Source: Candidatus Methanophagales archaeon
GTDB lineage: Archaea > Halobacteriota > Syntropharchaeia > Alkanophagales > Methanospirareceae
DNA: 64,000 bases
Direction of reading: 5' to 3'
Assembly: GCA_024699715.1 (NCBI GenBank)
Contig: JANPRD010000001.1
Coordinates: 1-64,000 of the forward strand
The notes under the pieces are model-generated. The model saw only the letters and a list, made by a program, of their open reading frames with translations, made no database searches and was not told the DNA's origin. Every line of letters begins with the position of its first letter. The stretch's first letter is position 1. Shown in pieces: positions 55,489-63,498 of the stretch. The position numbers and the translations under genes were made by a program.

Positions 55489-56592
55489 TCAGCCTTTCTC
55501 AAAGAAGAAATCGCCACACAGCGGGTCTTCAGCGAGGAAGTCTCCGCTTTTCACGAATGCTCTTGCCCTGCATCCGCCGCAAATCTCACGATGCTTGCAT
55601 ATTGAGCAGCGACCTTTCACCGCTCTACGCCTCAGTGCTGAGAGAATTTCGGATTTCAAAATACTGCGAAGGCTCTCCTCACGCACATTCCCCACGCTGA
55701 TTTCAAGCAAAGGACACGGAACAACATTCCCGTTGGGTTTAATTGAGAGCATGCTTATTCCTGCTCTGCATCCCGGCGTCTCGTTCCAAAAGAAATCGGG
55801 GACGAAAGCGCCCTCAGATGCCTTCCTTCGCAAAATCACCCAGTATTGGCATGCCTGCGTCGTGCAGATTTCAATTCCTCGCCTCCTCACCTGCTCCTCG
55901 TAGATGCGTTGTAAGTTCGCTGCATATTCCTCAAAACTCAGCTCGTTTTCTTTCGCACCGATGCCACGACCGAGTGCGATGAAGTGGAAAATTCTGACCT
56001 GCGATGCTCCCAAGCGTTCAGCAATGTCCAGAATTTGTGTCAATTCCGCCTCGTTCTCTCGCAATATGCAAGGGTCAATTACAAGGCGAAGCCCCGCCTT
56101 CCTGCATGCTTTCGCAGCTCTCACAGCACGCTCAAAGGAGTTCTTGCCACGAAGCCATTCGTGTGTGCGTTTCGTGCCGTCTATCGGAATAATCACCTCA
56201 GAGACGCCACACGCTCGCAGTTTGTATGCCGTCTCTTCGTCAAGAAGCGTGCCATTCGTCGCTAAGGACATGCTCAAACCCCGCTCCTTCCCGTAGGCGA
56301 GAATCTCAAAGAGGTCTTCTCGCAGCAAAGGCTCGCCACCGCCAAATGTCACACGCACTCCTCCTCCACCGCAAGCGTTCCCGCCGACTTCGCCTCCTTC
56401 GGCACCTCCGTCCTCTTCGCCTCCTCCGCCACTTCTGCCACCTCCGCCGAAAGTCTTCGCAATCTCGTCAACGACTGCGAGTGCCTCTTCTGTGCTGAGT
56501 TCGTTCGCTTGTGGCTCGCCCGCCTCAAAGTAGCAGTGCCTGCACCGCAAATTGCAACGCCTCGTGATGTTCCAATTTATGCTGAAATTCAT
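55489..56592 (-). CDS. Radical SAM/SPASM protein of the heme-biosynthesis (AhbC/AhbD/NirJ) type
   Basis: Radical SAM enzyme of 367 residues. The [4Fe-4S]-SAM motif is NITRRCNLRCRHCYFEAGEP (C-x3-C-x2-C). Later motifs are RVTFGGGEPLLREDLFEI and SLATNGTLLDEETAYKLRAC. The C-terminal cluster region (CSICKHREICGGCRARAFV, then GDFLAEDPLC) closely follows the pattern of AhbC/AhbD/NirJ enzymes in siroheme-based heme synthesis. An odd Gly/Glu-rich insert of about 30 residues (GGGGRSGGGGEEDGGAEGG) separates the first helix from RVTFGGGEP. Which step it catalyses cannot be decided here. Confidence 0.85.
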   Translation of the reverse strand: MNFSINWNITRRCNLRCRHCYFEAGEPQANELSTEEALAVVDEIAKTFGGGGRSGGGGEEDGGAEGGEVGGNACGGGGVRVTFGGGEPLLREDLFEILAYGKERGLSMSLATNGTLLDEETAYKLRACGVSEVIIPIDGTKRTHEWLRGKNSFERAVRAAKACRKAGLRLVIDPCILRENEAELTQILDIAERLGASQVRIFHFIALGRGIGAKENELSFEEYAANLQRIYEEQVRRRGIEICTTQACQYWVILRRKASEGAFVPDFFWNETPGCRAGISMLSIKPNGNVVPCPLLEISVGNVREESLRSILKSEILSALRRRAVKGRCSICKHREICGGCRARAFVKSGDFLAEDPLCGDFFFEKG

Positions 56593-56640
56593 ATTTGTTA
56601 AAGGGAAAACTCAAATAATAAAGAGAGCAACATTTGAAAA

Positions 56641-57351
56641 ATGGATCGCAGGTATTTTTTCCCGCCTCTCGCACTCCCCTTCTTCTTACTGCTTTTCCTT
56701 TTACCGCTGTTTCTGCTCTCTATTCTGCTCCTCTTTGCATTTCTCGGCATGGGACGAGCACTTGGCTTCTCGGCATTCCAAACGCTCTGCATCCTTTATG
56801 CGAGCCTTCTTGGGAGTGTTGTGAATATTCCCGTGAAGGAGTTTGAGCGTCCTCCGAAGGTCGTGCTGCGAGAGTTCTCCTTCTTCGGCATCCGCTACTC
56901 CATTCCAACGGTGCATGCTCAAAAGACAATTCTCGCAGTGAATCTCGGTGGTGCGGTCGTTCCCGTGCTTGTCGCATTTTACATCCTGCCAGAATTACCG
57001 CTCTGTGCATTCTTCATCGCATTTCTCGCCGTTGTTGCGATTTCCTACGCTTTCTCAAGGGTCGTTGAGGGCGTTGGTGTCGTCGTTCCCGCATTTATTC
57101 CGCCATTTTTTGCTGCCCTCTCATCCTTTGTCGCTTTGCTCCTCTGCTCCTTCCCAGTGAATTTCGCAGTTCTGCCCAAACTTGCGTTCGCAGCTGGCGT
57201 TCTTGGCGTCCTTTTCGGCGCAGACATCCTAAATTTAAGGGAAGTGCTGAAAACAGGAGCGCCCATGGTCAGCATAGGAGGAGCAGGCATATTTGACGGA
57301 ATCTTCCTAACAGGTGTCGCATCCGTCTTGCTTTCTCTTCTCTTTTTCTGA
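56641..57351 (+). CDS. DUF1614 family membrane protein
   Basis: Integral membrane protein of 236 residues. Family-like stretches are LLGSVVNIPVKEF (first cytoplasmic loop), RYSIPTVHAQKTILAVNLGG, FSRVVEGVGVVVPAFIPPFF and GADILNLREVLKTGAPMVSI followed by GGAGIFDGIFLTG. About seven membrane segments. Function unknown. It is divergent from the radical SAM gene with a 48-bp gap. Confidence 0.85.
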   Translation: MDRRYFFPPLALPFFLLLFLLPLFLLSILLLFAFLGMGRALGFSAFQTLCILYASLLGSVVNIPVKEFERPPKVVLREFSFFGIRYSIPTVHAQKTILAVNLGGAVVPVLVAFYILPELPLCAFFIAFLAVVAISYAFSRVVEGVGVVVPAFIPPFFAALSSFVALLLCSFPVNFAVLPKLAFAAGVLGVLFGADILNLREVLKTGAPMVSIGGAGIFDGIFLTGVASVLLSLLFF

Positions 57352-57723
57352 TTTACTCCTTTCTTGTGCTGGAAGCAGGAAAGAGACCTCCTCACTGAAT
57401 GGGCAGTGAGGCTCATAGCTTCCTCTTACATCCACCGAGCTTACCCTTCAGACGGGCAGAGGCTCAGTGAGGGTTTCTCTTCGGGTGTGCAACGCCCTAC
57501 GCTCTGCAAGCAATAATATTTACCGACCGCATCCTCTGCTGTATCCCATTGAAAAGGTAGAGCAGCAACAATATTCTTAACTACCCCAAAACCTCCCTCA
57601 CACACCGACCCTAATTTATTCTATCACTTAAGGAGCTTGGCGACCTTAATACAGACGAAAAGTGTAAGGAACTTACCATTCACAGATTGCATCACATGAG
57701 GATATTTATTCATGCTACGGAGC
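57352..57723 (+). other. Gene-free stretch with hairpin and repeat copy
   Basis: No gene seen. It holds a perfect eight-base-pair hairpin (CCTCACTG, loop AATGGG, CAGTGAGG) at 57390-57411, a later CTCAGTGAGG run that could pair with it, and the left copy of an imperfect direct repeat ending at 57580. The rest is unstructured by eye. Confidence 0.5.
57530..57580 (+). repeat. Imperfect direct repeat, left copy
   Basis: About 50 bp that shares a 20-base identical core (AGCAGCAACAATATTCTTAA at 57561-57580) and scattered upstream identity (CATCC, CTGCT, TTGAAAA, GTAG in the same order) with the copy at 58533-58587. The two bracket the unknown gene 57724-58428. Confidence 0.65.
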
Positions 57724-58428
57724 TCACGGACTTTGCGTATCAGCTCCACTATAAGCGACTTCAGCAATTAAGAAGGTAATTCTGTCGTTTTTTATAGTAT
57801 CTGGTAGCGGTATAATTGCAATGTTCTTGTATTTAAATGCACTGCCATAAAATTTTAATGGAACGACCATAGGTTTTCCTGTTGTTTCATTCTTGACCTC
57901 TATTTTTACTATTCCGTCCTCCTTTTCTATGGAAATGAGTTTTATTAGATTGCCTTTCACAGTGGCGCTCTCGTTTATTTTCATTTCAATCTCTTCAAAC
58001 TTCGGCACTATTTTCTCTTCCATTTCCTTAAAGTTCGGCGGTAGAGGCCCCCATGTAGTTGGTTCAGGTGTTGAGGTTGTTTGTGAGGTTCTCGGTTGAA
58101 CGGGAAGAGCAGGCACAGGATTTGGAAGAAGAGCGAGTATATCTTCGTTGAGCGGCAAAAACTCCTCCTCCCTCGTCCCTGGGGGTCTATCGTATTTTCC
58201 TGTTATTAAATCATATGCTATTTCATCAGCCCAAGTGTATTCTCTCATTTGAGTTTCGATTTCTTGTCGTAGTTTTGTTATTTCATCTTCATCGTAAGTA
58301 TAGTTCTTCTTTCCTGCTGCACCAAGTGAAGTGCAGGCAACCTCATTCTTGCTCCGATTCTGAGCCATAACCAACACAACGCCACACACCAGTAACACCA
58401 TTATCCCAATCGCCAATATCTTCTTCAT
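57724..58428 (-). CDS. Secreted or membrane-anchored protein, unknown
   Basis: Protein of 234 residues with an N-terminal signal or anchor (ILAIGIMVLLVCGVVLVMAQ), a Pro/Thr-rich linker (PVQPRTSQTTSTPEPTTWGP) and a mixed domain at the C-terminus (LIKLISIEKEDGIVKIEVKN, then KPMVVPLKFYGSAFKYKNIA). No family recognised. Composition is less GC-rich than its neighbours. A TATA-like element (TATTTATATAATTT, about 58508-58521 on the minus strand) lies upstream. It sits between two copies of an imperfect direct repeat, so it may belong to a duplicated or mobile unit. Confidence 0.6.
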   Translation of the reverse strand: MKKILAIGIMVLLVCGVVLVMAQNRSKNEVACTSLGAAGKKNYTYDEDEITKLRQEIETQMREYTWADEIAYDLITGKYDRPPGTREEEFLPLNEDILALLPNPVPALPVQPRTSQTTSTPEPTTWGPLPPNFKEMEEKIVPKFEEIEMKINESATVKGNLIKLISIEKEDGIVKIEVKNETTGKPMVVPLKFYGSAFKYKNIAIIPLPDTIKNDRITFLIAEVAYSGADTQSP

Positions 58429-58532
58429 CTTTTCACCTCCTTTTCCTTCATTTTACATCCTCTTCTTTTTAGCGCCCCTCCTCGGCGCTCACCACAGGTA
58501 TCGCTCAAATTATATAAATACTTTTCCACAGA

Positions 58533-58587
58533 CATCCACTGCTCTACATTTGAAAAATGTAGGGATTAGCAGCAACAATATTCTTAA
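58533..58587 (+). repeat. Imperfect direct repeat, right copy
   Basis: Matches 57530-57580, with the identical 20-base core at 58568-58587. It also holds a perfect inverted repeat (CTACATTT, GAA, AAATGTAG) at about 58544-58562. Confidence 0.65.
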
Positions 58588-58601
58588 ACTTGAGAATATA
58601 C

Positions 58602-59405
58602 TCACACTGTCACTTCAGTGCCGAGCAAGCGCTCATCAGTCAGGAATTTAAGCACGGAAAGCGGTCTTTTTGCGTTGAAAAGAAGAGAATTAATTCCTTT
58701 TGACGCCAAATCTGCGAGAAGACGAACCTTCTCAAGCATTCCACCCGTGACATCCACATGCTCAGAGCCTCTTAAGGAAGCTATTTTCTCAACCTCTGTG
58801 TGCCGAATGCTCTCAATTAAACGACCTTTGCTGTCAAGAACGCCGTCTTTGTCCGTGCCGACGCCGACCTTTTTTGCGTTGAAATGCGCTGCGAGATGCA
58901 CAACGATGCGGTCTCCACTCAAAATTTGGAAAGAATCGCCGTTGAAGATGACATCGCCGTGAAGAACAGGGACAAGAATGTCGCTTGCTCGCTCACTTTT
59001 TTCCGCATTCGCATTCAAAATTCTCGCCACTTGCTCATTTAACGCATTGAAATCCTCAGATGCAGAAAAGATGCAGAAAGGATGCAGGGGAATTGCACTC
59101 ACACCTTTTCGCAGCAGTGAGGCGACGAACATCGCATTCAATTCGCAGACTGCGAGGTGCGTGAGGATTGCGTCCCTCGCTTCCCCGCTCTTTAAAAACT
59201 TCATCGCTTGAGGGTGTCCGAAAGAGCCCGCACCATGCACGAGAATGAGCATTCTTCGCATAGAAGATTCTCGCCACTCTTGCATCGCTGCTGCGATTTC
59301 TCCCGAGATTCGCTCTATTTCACTCGCTCTCGCACTTTTCTCAGCTCCCTTCTCCGTCAGCACACTGCCTCCTATTTTAAGCACATAAATATCGTTCGCA
59401 TACAT
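58602..59405 (-). CDS. Isopentenyl phosphate kinase
   Basis: Amino-acid-kinase-fold enzyme that phosphorylates isopentenyl phosphate in the archaeal mevalonate pathway. Motifs: IYVLKIGGSVLTEKGAEKSA, MLILVHGAGSFGHPQAMKFL with the family His, VPVLHGDVIFNGDSFQILSG and VGVGTDKDGVLDSKGRLIES, then DVTGGMLEKVRLLADLASKG. Length of 267 residues is normal. It complements the HMG-CoA reductase gene at 40.8-42 kb. Start ATG 59405. Confidence 0.93.
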   Translation of the reverse strand: MYANDIYVLKIGGSVLTEKGAEKSARASEIERISGEIAAAMQEWRESSMRRMLILVHGAGSFGHPQAMKFLKSGEARDAILTHLAVCELNAMFVASLLRKGVSAIPLHPFCIFSASEDFNALNEQVARILNANAEKSERASDILVPVLHGDVIFNGDSFQILSGDRIVVHLAAHFNAKKVGVGTDKDGVLDSKGRLIESIRHTEVEKIASLRGSEHVDVTGGMLEKVRLLADLASKGINSLLFNAKRPLSVLKFLTDERLLGTEVTV

Positions 59406-59425
59406 TTTCGCCCACCTTCAATTAA

Positions 59426-60565
59426 TTACATGCAGAACATTACCATAGCAATGATAAAAAGTTTGGCAATTACGCTGAAAGAATAATTTACTATGCTTAT
59501 TTTTACTCCCAATTTCCCAAAAAGCGAGACATACATGGAGAAACTATGCTTCATATATATCATTGTTATTGTTAATATGCTTCCAACGAGCAGCGTTAAA
59601 ATCGCCTGCTTCGCATTTATTACTTCGCTTTGCAAGAGTGCGGAAACTGTCGCATAGCCTGCTGAGAAGTGAATCAAATCCGCCATTATCGCAGTTATGC
59701 ATTCACCTGGAAGACCAAAAACATGCAAAACTGGTTCAAAAATCCCGCTAATAACTTCCATACCTCCTGAAATAAGCAGAAAATCTATGATTAAAAATGC
59801 AATTACAAGCGTTGGAATGACCTTCTTAAGCGTTTTCACTGACTTTATCAGTGCAGTTTTCAAGCGCTCCCTTCGTTCTTCTTTCCGCTCCGATGCCTCT
59901 CGCTCTTTCACCGTCTCCGCCTCTTTTCCTTCGTTCTCCTCATTCACATTCGCAGTTCCGCTTGCACTCCTCTCAAGAGCAACCGCTTCAGCGCTTCCCT
60001 CTCTTACGCTCAATCTTCGCTGGGCTTCTTGCACCTGCACCACCACCGCTCCTCTTCCCTCCACCGCTTTCCCCTTTTGCTGCGTGTTTTGGGCGTGAGG
60101 TTGAGCGGAAGGCTCGTGAAGCATTCTTGCGAGGAAGAAAGCCACTCCGCTTTGAATGAGAGCGGAGAAGAGGTTGAGCAGGATGTAAGCGGTGCCGATG
60201 AAAGGACCGAGCAGAACGACTGCGAGCGGCGCTTGCACCCTGAAGAGCGACTCGCCAGCGACAATCGGGAAAGTGCTCATTACTGATGTGAGCAGTGCCT
60301 CCCTTTCACTCACTTTTCGTGATTGGTAGAAGCCTGCGAGCATCGCCTTACCCGCAGTTGGATTGAAAAAGCAAGTTAAAAGTGAGATAACGCATTCCTT
60401 TGGCAGTCTTGAAGCATGACAAAATGGCAGGAATAGCGGTGTTAAACGCTCAATTACGCCACTCTCCATCAAAATGTTCGCAAGTATTACGCCGACAACA
60501 ATCAAAATAACCGCTCTCAATAGAAATTTTGTTGCATCGCTCATGAGTGCTTGCAAGACTTCCAT
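59426..60565 (-). CDS. Nucleoside-recognition (Gate)-type membrane protein
   Basis: Protein of 379 residues with two related membrane halves, each carrying a gate-type segment: VISLLTCFFNPTAGKAMLAG near the N-terminus and CITAIMADLIHFSAGYATVS in the second. The halves are joined by a long hydrophilic linker (about residues 150-235) rich in Glu, Arg, Ala and Gln, likely disordered. Such proteins are related to the SpmA/SpmB and nucleoside-transporter gate families; the solute is unknown. Start ATG 60565. Confidence 0.75.
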   Translation of the reverse strand: MEVLQALMSDATKFLLRAVILIVVGVILANILMESGVIERLTPLFLPFCHASRLPKECVISLLTCFFNPTAGKAMLAGFYQSRKVSEREALLTSVMSTFPIVAGESLFRVQAPLAVVLLGPFIGTAYILLNLFSALIQSGVAFFLARMLHEPSAQPHAQNTQQKGKAVEGRGAVVVQVQEAQRRLSVREGSAEAVALERSASGTANVNEENEGKEAETVKEREASERKEERRERLKTALIKSVKTLKKVIPTLVIAFLIIDFLLISGGMEVISGIFEPVLHVFGLPGECITAIMADLIHFSAGYATVSALLQSEVINAKQAILTLLVGSILTITMIYMKHSFSMYVSLFGKLGVKISIVNYSFSVIAKLFIIAMVMFCM

Positions 60566-60672
60566 TACTTTACTATTTGAGGAGGATTAAATTGTTGCTT
60601 TTCTTAGCTCCTTTTTCTCTCTTTTGCTCCCCCTTTAAACGCTTTTAAATAAGGAAAGAAGAAGAGAAGAAG

Positions 60673-61224
60673 GTGAGGGTGCGTCTTTACGCATACGATG
60701 CGGGTGATTGCGACCCGAAGAGATGCACGGTGCGGAGACTTGCTGCGTTTGGGCTTGTGAAGCTTGTGAAATTGAAACACTTACGGAAGTCTCTTCTCCT
60801 CTTCCCGACGGCTGAGAAGGCGCTCTCACCTGCGGATGCTGAGCTGGCTCGCAGCGGTGGGATTGCGGTGCTTGACTGCTCTTGGCGTCGCTTTGAAGCT
60901 TCTGACTTCGGCGGTGCGTTCGGCGGTGTTTTGCGTGTGAAGAGGATGCGAGCGTTGCCGTTTTTGCTTGCTGCGAATCCTGTGAATTTCGGTAAGCCAT
61001 TCGTTTTGAGCTCTGCGGAGGCATTCGCAGCCTCGCTCTTCATCTTGGGCGAGAAAGAGCTCGCATTCGCTGTTTTGGGAAAATTCAAGTGGGGTCATGC
61101 GTTCTTTCAACTGAACGGTGAAATGCTTTCCGCATACGAAAAGGCGAAGAACAGCACGGAAGTCGTTGAAATGCAGATGCGCTTCCTCGCAGCTCTCGAA
61201 AAGAGGAGAAACAAAGACTCTTAA
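60673..61224 (+). CDS. tsr3: rRNA aminocarboxypropyltransferase Tsr3 (DUF367)
   Basis: Adds the 3-amino-3-carboxypropyl group of SAM to a hypermodified uridine in small-subunit rRNA. Motifs: RLYAYDAGDCDPKRCTVRRL at the N-terminus, GGIAVLDCSWRRFEASDFGG, RALPFLLAANPVNFGKPFVL and SSAEAFAASLFILGEKELAF, all typical of Tsr3. Length of 183 residues is normal. The start codon given is GTG 60673. Confidence 0.93.
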   Translation: MRVRLYAYDAGDCDPKRCTVRRLAAFGLVKLVKLKHLRKSLLLFPTAEKALSPADAELARSGGIAVLDCSWRRFEASDFGGAFGGVLRVKRMRALPFLLAANPVNFGKPFVLSSAEAFAASLFILGEKELAFAVLGKFKWGHAFFQLNGEMLSAYEKAKNSTEVVEMQMRFLAALEKRRNKDS

Positions 61225-61271
61225 ACCGCTACCGAAAGCATCAGAAAGTAGAGATGGCTTGGGAGGGAAAT

Positions 61272-61766
61272 CTATTGCAGGATGTTGTCAAGATATTTTT
61301 GGTATTCCTCCACGGCGACGGGTCTGCCCGTCCAGAACTTCACGACCTCTCCCTTGTGAATAATTGCGTTCATCGGCAGTAGTTTCTCGCCCTCCCCTTG
61401 GTGAATAATGTGGTAGAGAGCGACCTCTGGCGAGGAGTCGAAAATTTCGTAGAAAGTGATGCTTTCGCCGTATATGCGTTTCAACGCCTCAACATTCGGG
61501 CGGTCTCGCTCACAAATCATGCACACTTCTTCGCTGCACGGGTCTCTGCGAATGTTCAGTAGCACGGGTCGCTCTTGTGAGAGTGCGTTAAGCCTCGCCA
61601 CAACTTTCTCTACGACCTCATACTTCTCCTGAATGAAGCGTTCAATCGCCTCCGCAAACCTGCTCCGCACATCCTCCTCGCTCGCTCCATGCTTCTTTGC
61701 GAGTGCGGAAACGACTTTACGGCGGAATTCCTCCCTATGCGTCCTCAAAAGCTCCTCAAGCATCAT
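61272..61766 (-). CDS. Thioredoxin-fold-like protein with a Cys-rich loop
   Basis: Protein of 164 residues. An N-terminal helical region (KVVSALAKKHGASEEDVRSR) is followed by a thioredoxin-like core: RPVLLNIRRDPCSEEVCMIC, then SITFYEIFDSSPEVALYHI, LLPMNAIIHKGEVVKFWTGR and VEEYQKYLDNILQ. The strand order and the proline before the last strands fit the fold, but the active-site CxxC is replaced by C-x4-C-x2-C. It may be a redox or metal-binding variant. Family not recognised with certainty. It is convergent with tsr3. Confidence 0.6.
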   Translation of the reverse strand: MMLEELLRTHREEFRRKVVSALAKKHGASEEDVRSRFAEAIERFIQEKYEVVEKVVARLNALSQERPVLLNIRRDPCSEEVCMICERDRPNVEALKRIYGESITFYEIFDSSPEVALYHIIHQGEGEKLLPMNAIIHKGEVVKFWTGRPVAVEEYQKYLDNILQ

Positions 61767-61871
61767 ATATTACAATTAGATTTCAAAAAATTACTCCGCC
61801 ACGAAAAAACCGCTACGACAGAAGAACGAAGAGCGAGGAGGAGGGACGAGAAGGAGCAAAGCTTGAGAGCG

Positions 61872-63498
61872 TCAAGGGAATACCCCTGCACTCATTCCTG
61901 TTGCGGAAGCCGCCTGCTCTGCGAGCCTGAAGATGAAGAGCGAGAGGGCATCAGAGACGGGTTGTGGAAGCACAGGCTGGGCAAAGAACAAAACGAAGAA
62001 GAGAATGGAGTAAATTGCGGTGATTGTGAGCGGAATTACCATGAGCAAAACGAGGGGAGATGTCTCTTTCAGTCCTCTTTCATTCTTTGACGACTCTGAT
62101 GACGGAGATTCAAAAAATGCAGTCCTTATGATTGGGAAGAAATAAATGACATCAAGAAAAGAGCTGACGATGATGACAGTGAGGAGGAAGAATGCAAGCA
62201 AAGAGGAATGATTGTGCCATTCCCACGCACCGAAGCACATGAAAAGCTTACTTACAAGCCCCGCAATCGGCGGAAGACCGCACATACCCAGCGCTCCAAC
62301 CGTGAAAGCGAGCATCGTAATCGGCATTTCTTTCCCGACTCCCGCCATCTCACTTATATTTTTCTTTCCTGTGACGACCATTATCGCACCTGCGCAGAGG
62401 AAGAGCGTGATTTTCATATAGCCATGGAATGGAATATGGAGCATTGCACCCATCACGCCGTCATTCCAGAGCAAAGATGCGCCGAAAATAATGTATGAGA
62501 GCTGCGAAATGGTTGAATAAGCGAGCCTCCTCTTCAAATTATCCTGTGCGATTGCGAAAAGAGATGCGACAATCATCGTGAAAGATGCAATTAGCGCAGT
62601 AATAAGCCATAGATTTGTCTCATACATCGCTTGCGTGCCGAAAACGAAGCAAATTGTGCGGACAATGCCGAAAGCACCCGCCTTCACGACAGCGACGGCA
62701 TGAAGCAACGCACTAACAGGCGTCGGCGCTATCATTGCGGTCGGCAGCCAAGAGTGGAATGGCATCCACGCAGACTTCATGAAGCCGAGAAGGAAGCAGA
62801 AAAGAAGCACCGCAGGAAGCACCGTAGAGACTTTCATGGCAGCGTTCGCCAAGCCCTGGAATGCCTCCCGCATGGAAGTCTGTCGTGCCTGCGAGGTAGT
62901 AAGTGAGAACCGTTGCAGCGAGCAGAAAACATCCTGCGGTCATTAAATATGCGAGATACTTGCGTCCTGCGGAAATTGCCTCCCTGCTCTGCTCGTGAAT
63001 CACAAGCGGGTATGTTGAAACGGTGAGAATCTCGTAAAAAATGAAGAGCGTGAGCAAATTCTTCGCCATCGCAACGCCCACAGCACCGAAAATCGCCCAG
63101 CAGAAGCAGAAGAAATAGCGAGTTTGAGCATGCTCCTCCAAAGAACGCATGTATCCTATGGAGTAAAATGAGACAAGAATCCACAAAGATGATGCGGTAA
63201 TTGCGAAAATCTCGCCAAAAGCGTCAACCTTGAACGCAACATCCAAATTTGCGAATATTGTGTGGAACAGCACGCACTCCACCGCTCCCGCATCCAAAAT
63301 CGTCGGAGCCATTGAAATGACGATTGCGAAGAGCGAGAACGCAGCGGAGAGCGTCCAGAACTCTCGCAAATTCGGGCGATTTCTTGAGAGCAGAATCAGC
63401 GGAGCGGCAACCGCAGGACACAACACCGCAAGCAACGGCTTCAAAGAATGCACCACTGTAGCAGACGCAGATGCATCGGCGAGAAGCACCGCTGGCAT
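61872..63498 (-). pseudogene. NuoN/MrpD-type antiporter-like subunit, frameshifted
   Basis: Ion-translocating membrane subunit of a Nuo/Fpo/Mrp-type complex. The first frame (ATG 63498) has LTLFIFYEILTVSTYPLVIH with the key Glu of TM5, then REAISAGRKYLAYLMTAG, and leaves the family after GGIPGLG. The second frame takes up at GLANAAMKVSTVLPAVLLFC and SAWMPFHSWLPTAMIAPTPV, followed by HAVAVVKAGAFGIV with the TM7-8 Lys. They join if the in-frame GGG before CTT (about 62857-62859) is read as GG, giving GIPGLANAAMKV. The joined length of about 541 residues is normal. Downstream of a second such subunit. Confidence 0.87.
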
